The notes under the pieces: generated by a model | What the model saw: only the letters and a program-made list of their open reading frames with translations | Told to the model about the DNA's origin: nothing | The model's database searches: none | Shown here: piece by piece, positions 8,535 to 16,819 of the stretch | How the letters are laid out: the number at the start of each line of letters is the position of its first letter | Position numbering within the stretch: the first letter of the stretch is position 1 | Position numbers and translations under genes: made by a program | Origin: Cuneatibacter sp. NSJ-177 | GTDB taxonomy: Bacteria; Bacillota; Clostridia; Lachnospirales; Lachnospiraceae | Length of the DNA stretch: 64,000 bases | Reading direction: 5' to 3' | Assembly (NCBI RefSeq): GCF_022867805.1 | Contig: NZ_JALIFO010000013.1 | Coordinates: 90,908-154,907 of the forward strand

Positions 8535-9203
8535 CTAGACCAAAGCCAGCAGCCGGACCCATGTCCCGCTTGCTCCCCGCACCGCCGGGAAGGTGCCGAA
8601 AATCCGGCAGCGGTCAGCTCCGATCTGCTCCAGGCGGCAGATATTTTCCACGATGATCACGCCGTTTCCAAGGAGGATCCGGTGGGATTCCATGCCGGTT
8701 TTGTCCACATTGATGCTCTCGGTGCCCAAAAGGCGGATTTTTTTCTCCGCCAGGTAATGGGCGGCGTCCGGATCCAGATAAGGATAGCCTTTTCCGATAA
8801 ACTCCTCGTATCCTCTCTCCCACTTTCCGGCATGCCCGGTAAAAAGCAGCACCGCATCACCGGGCCGGATCTCCCCGTGATCCTTCTCCCAGTCCTGAAG
8901 CTCCTCTTTCGTGATCCCATGCCAATATTCCGGCACCGCAAGCTGTACCACAACAGCCGGGCCGCAGAGCACCAGCGGATCCACCTGCTCCAGGGTGATC
9001 CCATCGGCAAGCGCATGATACGGCGCGTCTATGTGGGTGCCTGTGTGGGGGCAGCAGCGGCGCACCTCCAGATCCGCCAGACCGCCGTCTACGCCGGCCT
9101 TTTCCAGCCATTCCACCTGATACCGGTCGATGTAGGGTTCACAGACCATCCCCTCTCCGTGCATGTGGGACAGATCCACAACCCGTTTTTTTTCCTGATC
9201 CAC
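8535..9203 (-). CDS. cyclase-family metal-dependent hydrolase (KynB-like)
   Basis: A 222-residue protein of the cyclase / kynurenine-formamidase-like family. The metal-binding motif HTGTHIDAPYH (about residues 54-64) matches HxGTHxDxPxH, and a second conserved block is GDAVLLFTGHAGKW. The start is GTG with AAGGAGG upstream. It immediately follows the second permease gene of the sugar ABC operon and is its last gene. Family members hydrolyse amides or lactone-like rings or dehydrate cyclic compounds. Here it may act on the imported sugar or polyol derivative. The specific reaction is unknown. Confidence 0.85.
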   Translation of the reverse strand: MDQEKKRVVDLSHMHGEGMVCEPYIDRYQVEWLEKAGVDGGLADLEVRRCCPHTGTHIDAPYHALADGITLEQVDPLVLCGPAVVVQLAVPEYWHGITKEELQDWEKDHGEIRPGDAVLLFTGHAGKWERGYEEFIGKGYPYLDPDAAHYLAEKKIRLLGTESINVDKTGMESHRILLGNGVIIVENICRLEQIGADRCRIFGTFPAVRGASGTWVRLLALV

Positions 9204-9205
9204 CC

Positions 9206-10171
9206 TTATCCCTCCTTCTTGGCCCGGCCGTAGAGGAACAGCACAGCCAGAATAATCACGCCGTAGATAATGTTCCGGCCGCCTTCCTGCATATCCAGAT
9301 TGACCAGCAGGCCGTTCAGAATATAAAGGATGATGGCGCCTGCCACGGTTCCGGCATAGTTGCCCTTTCCTCCGAGGATCGAGGTGCCGCCGATGACAAC
9401 CGCGGCGATGGACGGCATCAAATACGGGGTTCCCATGCCGATATAGGCATATCCCAGGTAACCGGTGAAAAGCAGTCCTCCAAGGGAGGCGAACACTGCG
9501 CTTAAAATATAAACCAGAATCAGCACTGCGCTGTTGTTTACACCGGAATAGTAAGCTACGCTGCGGCTGTTTCCCAGAGCGTACAGCTTCCGTCCAAAAT
9601 TAGTCTTGGTCAGGGCAAAGGTGATGCCGGCCGCAATCACGACCCAGAGTATCAGGATCAGCCGGACGCCGAAGACGGATTCCGTGGACAAAAAGCGCAG
9701 CCAGTCCGGAGCCGCCCCATTGGCCAGGCCGTTGGTGTAGAGATAGACCACGCTCCAGAGAATACTCTGCATGGCCAGGGTCATGACGATGGGCGGTACA
9801 TCTAAAAACACAACGCCCAGTCCATTGATCAGACCGATCAGAATGCTGACGCCGAGAAGCACAGCGATCAAAAGCAGCTGATTGTCGTTTTGCATGCTGG
9901 TCGTGATGACGGCCGCCAGGTTAAAGGTTACGATAATGGACAGGTCAATGCCTCCGGTTAAAATTACCAGGGTCTGGCCGATGGCAAGAACTCCCAGAAA
10001 AGAGGCTGTCACCAAAGTATCCGAAATATATTTCCCGGAAAAATAGTTGGGCTGTAAGATACAGGTCACGACATACAGCAGCACTGTGGTCAGATAGACT
10101 TTTGCCACCGCAGAGCCCCTCAATTTCTCCTTCCAGCCGGCGGACGGCTGGGCTGTGGTTTTTTCTTTCAT
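9206..10171 (-). CDS. ABC sugar transporter permease (RbsC-like), subunit 2
   Basis: About 321 residues with eight to ten hydrophobic segments. The conserved signature GQTLVILTGGIDLSIIVTFNLAAV lies near residue 80, and the C-terminal IAAVVIGGTSILGGKGNYAGTVAGA is the cytoplasmic loop that contacts the ATPase. This is the BPD_transp_2 family of ribose/galactose/xylose importers. I chose ATG 10171 because GGAGAG lies eight bases upstream. An in-frame GTG at 10195 has none. It pairs with the homologous permease at 10192-11187 to form a heterodimeric channel. Confidence 0.92.
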   Translation of the reverse strand: MKEKTTAQPSAGWKEKLRGSAVAKVYLTTVLLYVVTCILQPNYFSGKYISDTLVTASFLGVLAIGQTLVILTGGIDLSIIVTFNLAAVITTSMQNDNQLLLIAVLLGVSILIGLINGLGVVFLDVPPIVMTLAMQSILWSVVYLYTNGLANGAAPDWLRFLSTESVFGVRLILILWVVIAAGITFALTKTNFGRKLYALGNSRSVAYYSGVNNSAVLILVYILSAVFASLGGLLFTGYLGYAYIGMGTPYLMPSIAAVVIGGTSILGGKGNYAGTVAGAIILYILNGLLVNLDMQEGGRNIIYGVIILAVLFLYGRAKKEG

Positions 10172-10191
10172 GCGTTCCACTCTCCTTTCCG

Positions 10192-11187
10192 TCACGCCGT
10201 CTGTTTCCGGCGAAGTTCCAGCTTTTGCAGGGCATTGATAGCCAAGGCGGCTACCAGAATCAATCCCTTAATCATATCCTGGTAGAACGAATTGACGCCC
10301 CAGAAGATCAAAAGCCCCAGAATCAGAGAGTAGGTAATCACGCCTGCCACGGTTCCGATAAAACTGCCTCTTCCTCCGGAGAGCGCCGTGCCGCCCAGTA
10401 CGACTGCAGCCACGGAATTCATGGTAAAGCCGTCGCTTCCGGTCGGGTCTCCCACCGTGGTCTGCGCCGTCAGGAGAATGCCGGCGATGGCGCAGCAGAC
10501 TCCGGCCATCAAGTAAGTTTTCACCTTGGTTTTGTTCACATTGATGCCGGATACAAAGGCCGCGTTTTCATTGCCGCCGATGGCATAGACGGACTGGCCG
10601 AATTTAGACCGCCGGATCGGGATCCAGAGAATCAAAACCGCAAACAAAAGCCACAGTATGGACTTTGGTATCTTAAGCGGCGTCAGGGTTCCCATCATCA
10701 GCTTGGTAAAACCGCTCACCACTTCGCCGCTGGGCTGCGGCAGGATATACATGCCGATTCCCATGAAGATGAAGGAAGTCGCCAGCGTCACAATGATCGG
10801 CTGGAGACGTCCATAGACGATCAACATTCCATTGATGCAGCCAGCAAGGGCTCCGATGGCAAGCACCACCAACAAAGTTACCGCCACACCCAGCATGTCG
10901 TTCCCCAGGGCATGGGCGATCGGTACCATGAGAAAAGCGGTCATTGTGTTGGTCAGGCCGATCAGGGCTCCCACCGACAAATCGATGCCTCCCGTCAAAA
11001 TAACCAGAGTCTGGGCCAGGGCCCCGAACAGCAGCGTCATAAACTGATCAAACGTAGATTTAATTCCGTAGGCGGTGAAAAAGTTTTTCTGGCTGGATAT
11101 GTAGAGAATGACCACCGCAGTCATGATCACATAGCCGAACACCGCCTCCCGGTTTTTCGCCCAGATATAATTCAGTTTTCCCTTCAT
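10192..11187 (-). CDS. ABC sugar transporter permease (RbsC-like), subunit 1
   Basis: A 331-residue polytopic permease of the same family as its downstream neighbour, with LAQTLVILTGGIDLSVGALIGLTN near residue 60-83 and AAVVLGGTALSGGRGSFIGTVAG near 260. Its ATG overlaps the stop of the ATPase gene by four bases (ATGA), indicating coupled translation. Two different permease genes in one operon point to a heterodimeric channel, as in some LsrCD-like and YtfT/YjfF-like importers, rather than a single RbsC homodimer. Confidence 0.92.
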   Translation of the reverse strand: MKGKLNYIWAKNREAVFGYVIMTAVVILYISSQKNFFTAYGIKSTFDQFMTLLFGALAQTLVILTGGIDLSVGALIGLTNTMTAFLMVPIAHALGNDMLGVAVTLLVVLAIGALAGCINGMLIVYGRLQPIIVTLATSFIFMGIGMYILPQPSGEVVSGFTKLMMGTLTPLKIPKSILWLLFAVLILWIPIRRSKFGQSVYAIGGNENAAFVSGINVNKTKVKTYLMAGVCCAIAGILLTAQTTVGDPTGSDGFTMNSVAAVVLGGTALSGGRGSFIGTVAGVITYSLILGLLIFWGVNSFYQDMIKGLILVAALAINALQKLELRRKQTA

Positions 11188-12701
11188 GCTCCCACCTCCG
11201 TCTCTTCCATTCCCAGAGCGGCTTTTAAGATTTCATGCTCGGTAAACTGCTCTCCTTGTAGCACGGCCGCCACTTCCCCGTCCCGGAACACGGCGGCCCG
11301 GTCGCAGAGGCCCAAAAGCTCCATGTTCTCGGTGGAGTACAAAAGAATCGTCTTTCCGCTCTCTGCAAGCCGGCGGATCAACTGATAGATCTCATATTTG
11401 GTTCCCACATCAATACCGCGGGTCGGGTCCGACAGCAGCAGAATATCCGCGTCGGTCAAAATTGCCTTTCCCAACACCAGCTTCTGCTGGTTGCCGCCGC
11501 TTAAAGTCCCGGCTAATTGGGAAGGGCTGCTCAGCTTGATCTGCAAAAGCTCGATCATCCGCCTGGTGTCTTCCTCTTCTTTCTTGCTGTCGATGACGCC
11601 GAGGCGGCTCCTCTTTTTCAAGGTGGTCAGCATCATATTTTCCCCGGATCCCCGGCTTAACAGCAGGCCGTCGTTTTTCCGGTCCGCCGGAGTGAGCGCC
11701 ACGCCTGCGGCCAGGCCCATTCTGGGATTTTTGATCCGTTTGGCCTCCCCCTTAATTTTTAAAGTCCCGCCGTCCATGGCCTCGGAGCCGTAGATAACGC
11801 CGAGAAGTTCGCTCTGGCCATGGCCGCTTAAGCCGGCCAGCCCAAAGATTTCGCCGCGCCGGATCTTGAGATTTACATGTTTTAGTTTGTTTTTATAGCT
11901 GACATCTTCCAGCTCCAACACCGGTTCATCGGGAAGGTTCTCCCGTTTCGCCGGAAAAATCGTATCGATCTTCCGCCCAGCGATCTGGTCGATGATTTCT
12001 CCGTTCGTCATCTCCCCCCACCGGAAGGACGTAATATACCGGGCGTCCCTAAAGATTGTGGCCCGGTCCGCAATCCGTTCCAGCTCATCCATCTTGTGGG
12101 AGATTAGAATCACGGTTTTTCCTTCTTCCTTGGTCAGGCGGCGCAGCAGGCGGAACAAAAGCTCCACCTCTTTGCTTCCGAGGGCGGACGTGGCCTCATC
12201 CAGAATGATGACGTCCGGGTTTTTTGAAAGTGCCTTGGCAATCTCTACCAACTGCTGTTTGGCCAGGGGCAGATTTTTTACCAGGGTCCGGACGTCGATG
12301 TCGAATTCCAGCTCCTTCATAATCTCTGCCGTCCGGGTCTCCATCGCCTTGAAATCAATCAGTTTCCACTTATTTTTGGGCTCACAGCCGAGAAAAACGT
12401 TCTCCGCCACCGACAGATCCGGCAGCAGGGAGAGCTCCTGAAATACCGATGCAATCCCCACCTTCACCGCATCCACCGGAGATGTCAGGCGGATCGTTTG
12501 TCCTTTCAGGGAGATTTCCCCCTGATCCGGAAGGACGACCCCGCACAATACTTTAATCAGGGTGCTTTTCCCTGCGCCGTTCTCTCCGACCAGCGCGTGA
12601 ACCTCCCCTGCGTAACAATCAATCTTGGCGTCGATAAGCGCATGGACGCCGCCGTAGTGTTTGTTTACGTTTCTGGCCGAAATGATCGGAACCTGTTCCA
12701 C
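11184..12701 (-). CDS. sugar ABC transporter ATP-binding protein (RbsA/MglA-like)
   Basis: About 505 residues with two fused ATPase halves. The first has Walker A GENGAGKSTL near 38-47, a signature region NLPLAKQQLVEIAKAL and Walker B VIILDEAT. The second lacks a canonical Walker A (GLSGHGQSELLG) but keeps LSGGNQQKLVLGKAI and LLSDPTRGIDVG. That asymmetry is normal in the RbsA family. I chose the GTG at 12701 because GAGGAGGT ends six bases upstream. An in-frame TTG at 12719 has no site. It energises the two permeases downstream and is separated from the binding protein genes by a large hairpin. Confidence 0.93.
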   Translation of the reverse strand: MEQVPIISARNVNKHYGGVHALIDAKIDCYAGEVHALVGENGAGKSTLIKVLCGVVLPDQGEISLKGQTIRLTSPVDAVKVGIASVFQELSLLPDLSVAENVFLGCEPKNKWKLIDFKAMETRTAEIMKELEFDIDVRTLVKNLPLAKQQLVEIAKALSKNPDVIILDEATSALGSKEVELLFRLLRRLTKEEGKTVILISHKMDELERIADRATIFRDARYITSFRWGEMTNGEIIDQIAGRKIDTIFPAKRENLPDEPVLELEDVSYKNKLKHVNLKIRRGEIFGLAGLSGHGQSELLGVIYGSEAMDGGTLKIKGEAKRIKNPRMGLAAGVALTPADRKNDGLLLSRGSGENMMLTTLKKRSRLGVIDSKKEEEDTRRMIELLQIKLSSPSQLAGTLSGGNQQKLVLGKAILTDADILLLSDPTRGIDVGTKYEIYQLIRRLAESGKTILLYSTENMELLGLCDRAAVFRDGEVAAVLQGEQFTEHEILKAALGMEETEVGA

Positions 12702-12726
12702 CAATAGACCTCCTCTCAATCACAAA

Positions 12727-12778
12727 GGGGAGCCCCTCCCGCCCGCATCTGACCACGGGAGGATCGGAGGGCCTCCCC
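12727..12778 (-). terminator. large intercistronic hairpin between binding-protein gene and ATPase gene
   Basis: GGGGAG followed by CCCCTCC (12727-12739) pairs with GGAGGGCCTCCCC (12766-12778), with a further inner CTCCCG/CGGGAG pairing. On the minus strand it is followed by only a short T-run. It probably acts as a partial terminator or 3' stabiliser that keeps binding protein levels above those of the membrane subunits. Confidence 0.6.
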
Positions 12779-12805
12779 ATCCTTCTAGCTTTTCTGTCTC
12801 GTAAC

Positions 12806-13984
12806 TTACTCCAGAACGTCCTCCAGCTGAATATTCCAGCTGTTGGCTTCATCCGTGTAGGCCGGCATGAATTCATCGGACTGGGACGCCTGATACCACT
12901 TGCCCGCATCCTTGGCATCGATGACCGGCGGATCCAGAAGCTGGTTTCTCTCCACATCCTTGCCGTTTACAACGTCCAAGGCCACATCCATGGCCATGGC
13001 GGACAGGTAGGAAGGAACGCCGGTGATAAATGCGTTCAGGTTCTTTTCCTGTACCACGCGGAAATATCCGTTGGTCCACTCGCCGGTGATCGGAACCGTG
13101 GCGGGATCATAGCCGTGCTGCTCTAAAGCCGCTACGATGGCCGCTTCGCCCATGCCCTGCTGCAGGACGCCGTCGATCTGGGTTCCCTCATTTTTCGCCA
13201 GCAGATCGTTCATCAGCTGAGCCGTTGTGCCGAAATCCCACTCGCCGTAGCCGTCGCCGACCACTTTGATATCCGGATACTGTTTCAGAACTTCTTCATA
13301 GGCGGCGCAGCGGACCGTATCGTCATGGGCGCCTGCTTTGCCGCGAACCAGAATAATATTGCCTTTGCCGCCCAGCTGCTCGCAGAGCCATTTGGCCTGG
13401 TTGGTCGCAAATGCGGTGCCGTCCACAGCGATGCTGTAGGTGGTGTCGGTCTGCACAATATTGTCAAAGGAAACCACAACGATTCCCTGGTCCGCCGCTT
13501 CTTCTAAAACCGGCTGCAATGCCGAGGAAGCGCAGTCCACCAGAATCACGTCGTATTCTTCTGCGATCAGGTTCTTGATCTCATTGATCTGCGCCTGAGC
13601 GTCGTCGCCGGAGCTGGTGGCATAATATTCGGATACCACGCCCTGCTCTTTTAACTGCTCGCAATAGGTTTCAAAAATTTTGACCATCTGGATTCTCCAG
13701 GCATTGGTCAGAATCGAGTTGCTCAATGCTACTTTCAGGTCCTTTGCGTCTCCGGCATGTTCCTGGATTGCCTTTGCCACACCGCCCTGTACGGCTGCCG
13801 CCGTGGTGGACTCCGCCGCCGTTGCTCCGGCCTCAGTGGCTGCCGCTGTGGTAGCCTCGGTAGCCGCCGCTGTGGTGGCTTTTGCCGTTGTCGCCGCTGC
13901 TGTTGTCGAATCACTTCCTCCGCCGCATCCCATCAGTCCGAATGCCATGCAGAAAGAAACAAACACTGCCAAACACTTTTTCAT
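12806..13984 (-). CDS. sugar ABC transporter substrate-binding lipoprotein (Peripla_BP_4)
   Basis: About 392 residues. The N-terminal signal peptide ends in a lipobox (FGLMGCGGG, Cys near residue 20). A low-complexity Thr/Ala linker built from TTAAA and TEA units (about 26-65) then leads to the two-lobed ribose/galactose-binding-type domain. It extracts sugar at the outer membrane face and delivers it to the permease pair. I chose ATG 13984, which begins MKKCLAVFVSF and has AAGGAGAG upstream. The frame is open 30 codons further but without a site. It is the second of two binding proteins in the operon. Its ligand is not evident. Confidence 0.92.
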   Translation of the reverse strand: MKKCLAVFVSFCMAFGLMGCGGGSDSTTAAATTAKATTAAATEATTAAATEAGATAAESTTAAAVQGGVAKAIQEHAGDAKDLKVALSNSILTNAWRIQMVKIFETYCEQLKEQGVVSEYYATSSGDDAQAQINEIKNLIAEEYDVILVDCASSALQPVLEEAADQGIVVVSFDNIVQTDTTYSIAVDGTAFATNQAKWLCEQLGGKGNIILVRGKAGAHDDTVRCAAYEEVLKQYPDIKVVGDGYGEWDFGTTAQLMNDLLAKNEGTQIDGVLQQGMGEAAIVAALEQHGYDPATVPITGEWTNGYFRVVQEKNLNAFITGVPSYLSAMAMDVALDVVNGKDVERNQLLDPPVIDAKDAGKWYQASQSDEFMPAYTDEANSWNIQLEDVLE

Positions 13985-14078
13985 ATTGGTACTCTCCTTA
14001 TCCTTTTTTGCCGGCGTTTTTTTTGGTTGCTGCCGCCTATTTATTTGAAAGCTGCCGGGCCCTGACCGCTTCAAATTT

Positions 14079-15089
14079 CTACCAAGCCAGATTTTCCTTC
14101 AGGAATCGTTCGGCATCCTCCGGGGAAATCGGAATGGATTCCTGATAATAGACCGGGGAAAGCTCCTCTCCATCCAGATAATCACAGAGCTTTTCCACCG
14201 CTGTGACGGCCATATCCGGCGGTTCTAAAACCGTGCCGTAGATGCCGCCTTCCCGGATCTTTTCCACGACGGAGCGCTGTCCGTCAAAGCCTACGATCAG
14301 GATTTCCCCGACCTTACCGGCTTTTTCAATCTCCCGGTAGCAGCCTTCCGCCATCAGATCATTCTGACAGATGACCGCGTGGATCTCATCGTAAACGCCA
14401 AGGCAGTCCTCCATGATGCTGGCGGCGTTTTCCTCAGCAAATTCACCATTGTAGCTGCCGAGCAGGTGAACCCGTTCTTCCTGGTCCAGGACTTCGTGGA
14501 TTCCTTCCCCGCGGTCCATGGCGCCGGCGGATCCGGGGATACCGGTCAGCTCCAGCACGTTCCAGGTTTCTTCCTCCGGGTATGTTTCCTTCAGCCCCCG
14601 CAGAAGCATTTCCGCGGCCTGATTTCCCATTTTTTTGTGATCGCTGCCGACAAAGCTGACCACCTGCGCCGAAGAATTGGTTTCCATCCGATCGTCCACA
14701 GCCATGATCGGCACGCCCCGCTCATTGGCGTATTTGATAACGGAAAGGATTCCCTCGGTTGTGTAGGAATCCACCACAATGCCGTCCACGCCCTGCTCGA
14801 TCAAATCCTTGATGTCCTGGTTCTGCTGCTTTTGGCTGTTCTTTCCGTCATAAACCAGAACCTGCGCCCGTTTGTCGGTATTTCCCTCCGGATAAGCTTC
14901 CTTTACCATCTCAAACATGGTTCTCCGGAACGCCAGGTCCGTGGTCGGAATGCTGACGCCGATCACATACTGCTTCTTCCCATCGCCGGCCTGCGCCGAG
15001 GGATCCGGCATGGTCTGGCTGCCCCCGCCGGAGCAGGATGCCGCAGCCAGGAGAAGAATGAAAAGCCCCATCCAATGCTTTTTTTTCAT
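14079..15089 (-). CDS. second sugar-binding lipoprotein, transport or sensing partner
   Basis: A 336-residue periplasmic-binding-type lipoprotein with lipobox LLAAASCSGG (Cys near 19) and a binding domain beginning QYVIGVSIPTTDLAFRRTMF. Unlike its neighbour it has no Thr/Ala linker. It lies between the YesN-type regulator and the transporter genes and is divergent in sequence from the other binding protein. In clostridial XylFII-LytS-YesN systems an extra binding protein presents sugar to the membrane kinase, so this one could be a co-sensor rather than, or as well as, a transport component. That role is inference. A terminator precedes it, so it probably starts its own transcript with the importer. 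Confidence 0.88.
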   Translation of the reverse strand: MKKKHWMGLFILLLAAASCSGGGSQTMPDPSAQAGDGKKQYVIGVSIPTTDLAFRRTMFEMVKEAYPEGNTDKRAQVLVYDGKNSQKQQNQDIKDLIEQGVDGIVVDSYTTEGILSVIKYANERGVPIMAVDDRMETNSSAQVVSFVGSDHKKMGNQAAEMLLRGLKETYPEEETWNVLELTGIPGSAGAMDRGEGIHEVLDQEERVHLLGSYNGEFAEENAASIMEDCLGVYDEIHAVICQNDLMAEGCYREIEKAGKVGEILIVGFDGQRSVVEKIREGGIYGTVLEPPDMAVTAVEKLCDYLDGEELSPVYYQESIPISPEDAERFLKENLAW

Positions 15090-15213
15090 TTCTATCCTCG
15101 TAGTCTTCCGAATTCTCCGTTTCGCATCTTTATCATAACGAAAAATTCTGTGAAAGGAAACAACATATCTTGAAATTTGGTTTCATATCTTTGACACTTG
15201 GCACCGCCAGGGC

Positions 15214-15257
15214 AAAAAAAATACCCCGGCGGTTTGGTTTATCTTCACCGTCGGGGT
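15214..15257 (-). terminator. intrinsic terminator of the YesMN transcript
   Basis: ACCCCGGCGGT (15223-15233) pairs with ACCGTCGGGGT (15247-15257) with one mismatch. On the minus strand the stem is followed by eight T residues (15220-15213). It separates the regulator gene from the binding protein gene. Confidence 0.75.
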
Positions 15258-15286
15258 GGCTTTTCATTCAGAACTTTTACTTATTT

Positions 15287-16819
15287 TTAAAGAAACAACT
15301 GCTTCTCCCGATACTCCGTGGGCGTCATCCCTTCCACCTTCTTAAACACCCGCATAAAATGTTTCACATTCGGATACCCCACCAGTTCCGCGATCTCATA
15401 CACTTTGTACCGGTAATCTTTTAAATACTCCTTTGCTTTTTGAAGGCGGATCTGGGCGATCGTATCGGAAAAGCTGCTGCCCTCCACCTCGGAAAACAGC
15501 TTAGAAAGATAGGACGGGTTGATGTAGACCCGCCGGGCCACCTGCTCCAAAGAAAGCCTCTCCGCGTAGTGCTGGCGGATATACTCCTTGGCATCCCTGA
15601 CCAGGGCCGCTTTATGTCCCCCGCCGTCGGTCTGCTGCCGCTCACAAAAAGAGAGCAGCATCCCATCCACGATCCGGAGAAGCTCGTCGATATCCCGCGC
15701 CTCCAAAATGGCGGCCAGGTTTCCTTCCTCCGGCCAGTCCCGCAGCACTGAGTCCACAAAGTTGGCGAAAAAGATGCGGGTTTGACTGATGTTAAGCCGG
15801 TTCTTTTCCCCCTGAAAAAGCAGTTCTCTTTGATCCGCCAGCGCGCTTTCCAAGAGACGACGCACGCTTTTTTGAACCGCCTCCCGGTCGCCTGCCTGCA
15901 AAAAGCCTCTCATCTCTTCCGCCGTCACCCAGGGTTCATGAAGATTGGCGATCCGCCGCTCCACCCGGTCGATGCTGCGGAACCGCTCGCCTTCCATAAA
16001 GGACCGGCTGACATAGGCAAGCAGCGCTTCCTGATAAGAGACATTCAGCTGATACTCTGAGCGGTAGAGCCGGCCGCAGCCCACATACCCGCCGGACTCC
16101 TCTGCCAACCGGCGGCAGATCCGCTCCACCTCATCCTGTAATTCCGGCTTCCCGCTGGAAAAAACCAGAGCTTTCCGCCCAGGCTGCGGGCAGGAAAAGC
16201 AGTATTGAAGCGCGGTGCCCTCCCGTTCCAGTTCCCGGTGGGTCGCCTCCCGCAGCAGTTCCTCCTGCTCCGCCGCCAGCACCGCCGCCTGGACATAGCA
16301 ATCTGTATTTAATTCCGGCGTCTCTTCCTCATCCTCCGGCTGGCCGCCGAACAGGACACGGGAAACGGCCGACCTCCGGACCGAGGCCGCCGCTTTGCTC
16401 AGATGGCTTTGCAGGTCGACAATCCGCTCCTGTTCTTCCAGCCTGGCGATACACTTATAGACCGCCTCAAACATCACGTCCTCAGAAGCCGGTTTCAGCA
16501 GATATTCCACCACCTGGCCGCTGGCCAGCATCCGCCTGGCCGCGTCAAAATCACTGTAGCCGCTGAGCGCAATAATCTGCGCCCCGTATTTCCTCCGGTG
16601 AATTTCCTCCAAAAGCTCCACACCGGTCATCCCCGGCATCTTGATATCCAAAATCACAAGATCCGGCCGGTGCTCTTCCATTTGAACCAGCGCATCGAAG
16701 CCGTCCGCCGCTTCATACAACGTCGTGATCGAAAGCTTATCCCAGGCGATGTCCTGCATCACATGCTCCCTGGCGATGCTCTCATCGTCCACCACCAAAA
16801 GAGAGTATTCACGTTTCAT
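15287..16819 (-). CDS. YesN-type response regulator with AraC DNA-binding domain
   Basis: About 510 residues. An N-terminal receiver (1-120) has the phospho-acceptor Asp in DLVILDIKMPGMTG. A long central region (about 130-400) follows, then an AraC-type double helix-turn-helix (about 410-510) with LSLEQVARRVYINPSYLSKLFSEVEGSSF and YKVYEIAELVGYPNVKHFMRVFKKVEGMTPTEY. Three consecutive ATG codons (16825, 16822, 16819) overlap the kinase stop. The last has the best spacing from GAGGAG. It presumably activates the adjacent sugar importer in response to the partner kinase. Confidence 0.9.
   Translation of the reverse strand: MKREYSLLVVDDESIAREHVMQDIAWDKLSITTLYEAADGFDALVQMEEHRPDLVILDIKMPGMTGVELLEEIHRRKYGAQIIALSGYSDFDAARRMLASGQVVEYLLKPASEDVMFEAVYKCIARLEEQERIVDLQSHLSKAAASVRRSAVSRVLFGGQPEDEEETPELNTDCYVQAAVLAAEQEELLREATHRELEREGTALQYCFSCPQPGRKALVFSSGKPELQDEVERICRRLAEESGGYVGCGRLYRSEYQLNVSYQEALLAYVSRSFMEGERFRSIDRVERRIANLHEPWVTAEEMRGFLQAGDREAVQKSVRRLLESALADQRELLFQGEKNRLNISQTRIFFANFVDSVLRDWPEEGNLAAILEARDIDELLRIVDGMLLSFCERQQTDGGGHKAALVRDAKEYIRQHYAERLSLEQVARRVYINPSYLSKLFSEVEGSSFSDTIAQIRLQKAKEYLKDYRYKVYEIAELVGYPNVKHFMRVFKKVEGMTPTEYREKQLFL

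Noticed and set aside
10102..11385. A 427-codon open frame on the plus strand
   Set aside because: It runs antisense to two well-supported permease genes and has low-complexity, His/Arg/Gln-rich translation without any family motif. It is a GC-rich shadow.
13790..13925. Repetitive GCC/GTG triplets that look like a tandem repeat or CRISPR-like array
   Set aside because: They encode the Thr/Ala linker of the binding lipoprotein; the units are irregular and have no spacers.
13985..14074. A 30-codon extension of the sugar-binding lipoprotein
   Set aside because: It would place the signal peptide inside the protein; AAGGAGAG supports ATG 13984.
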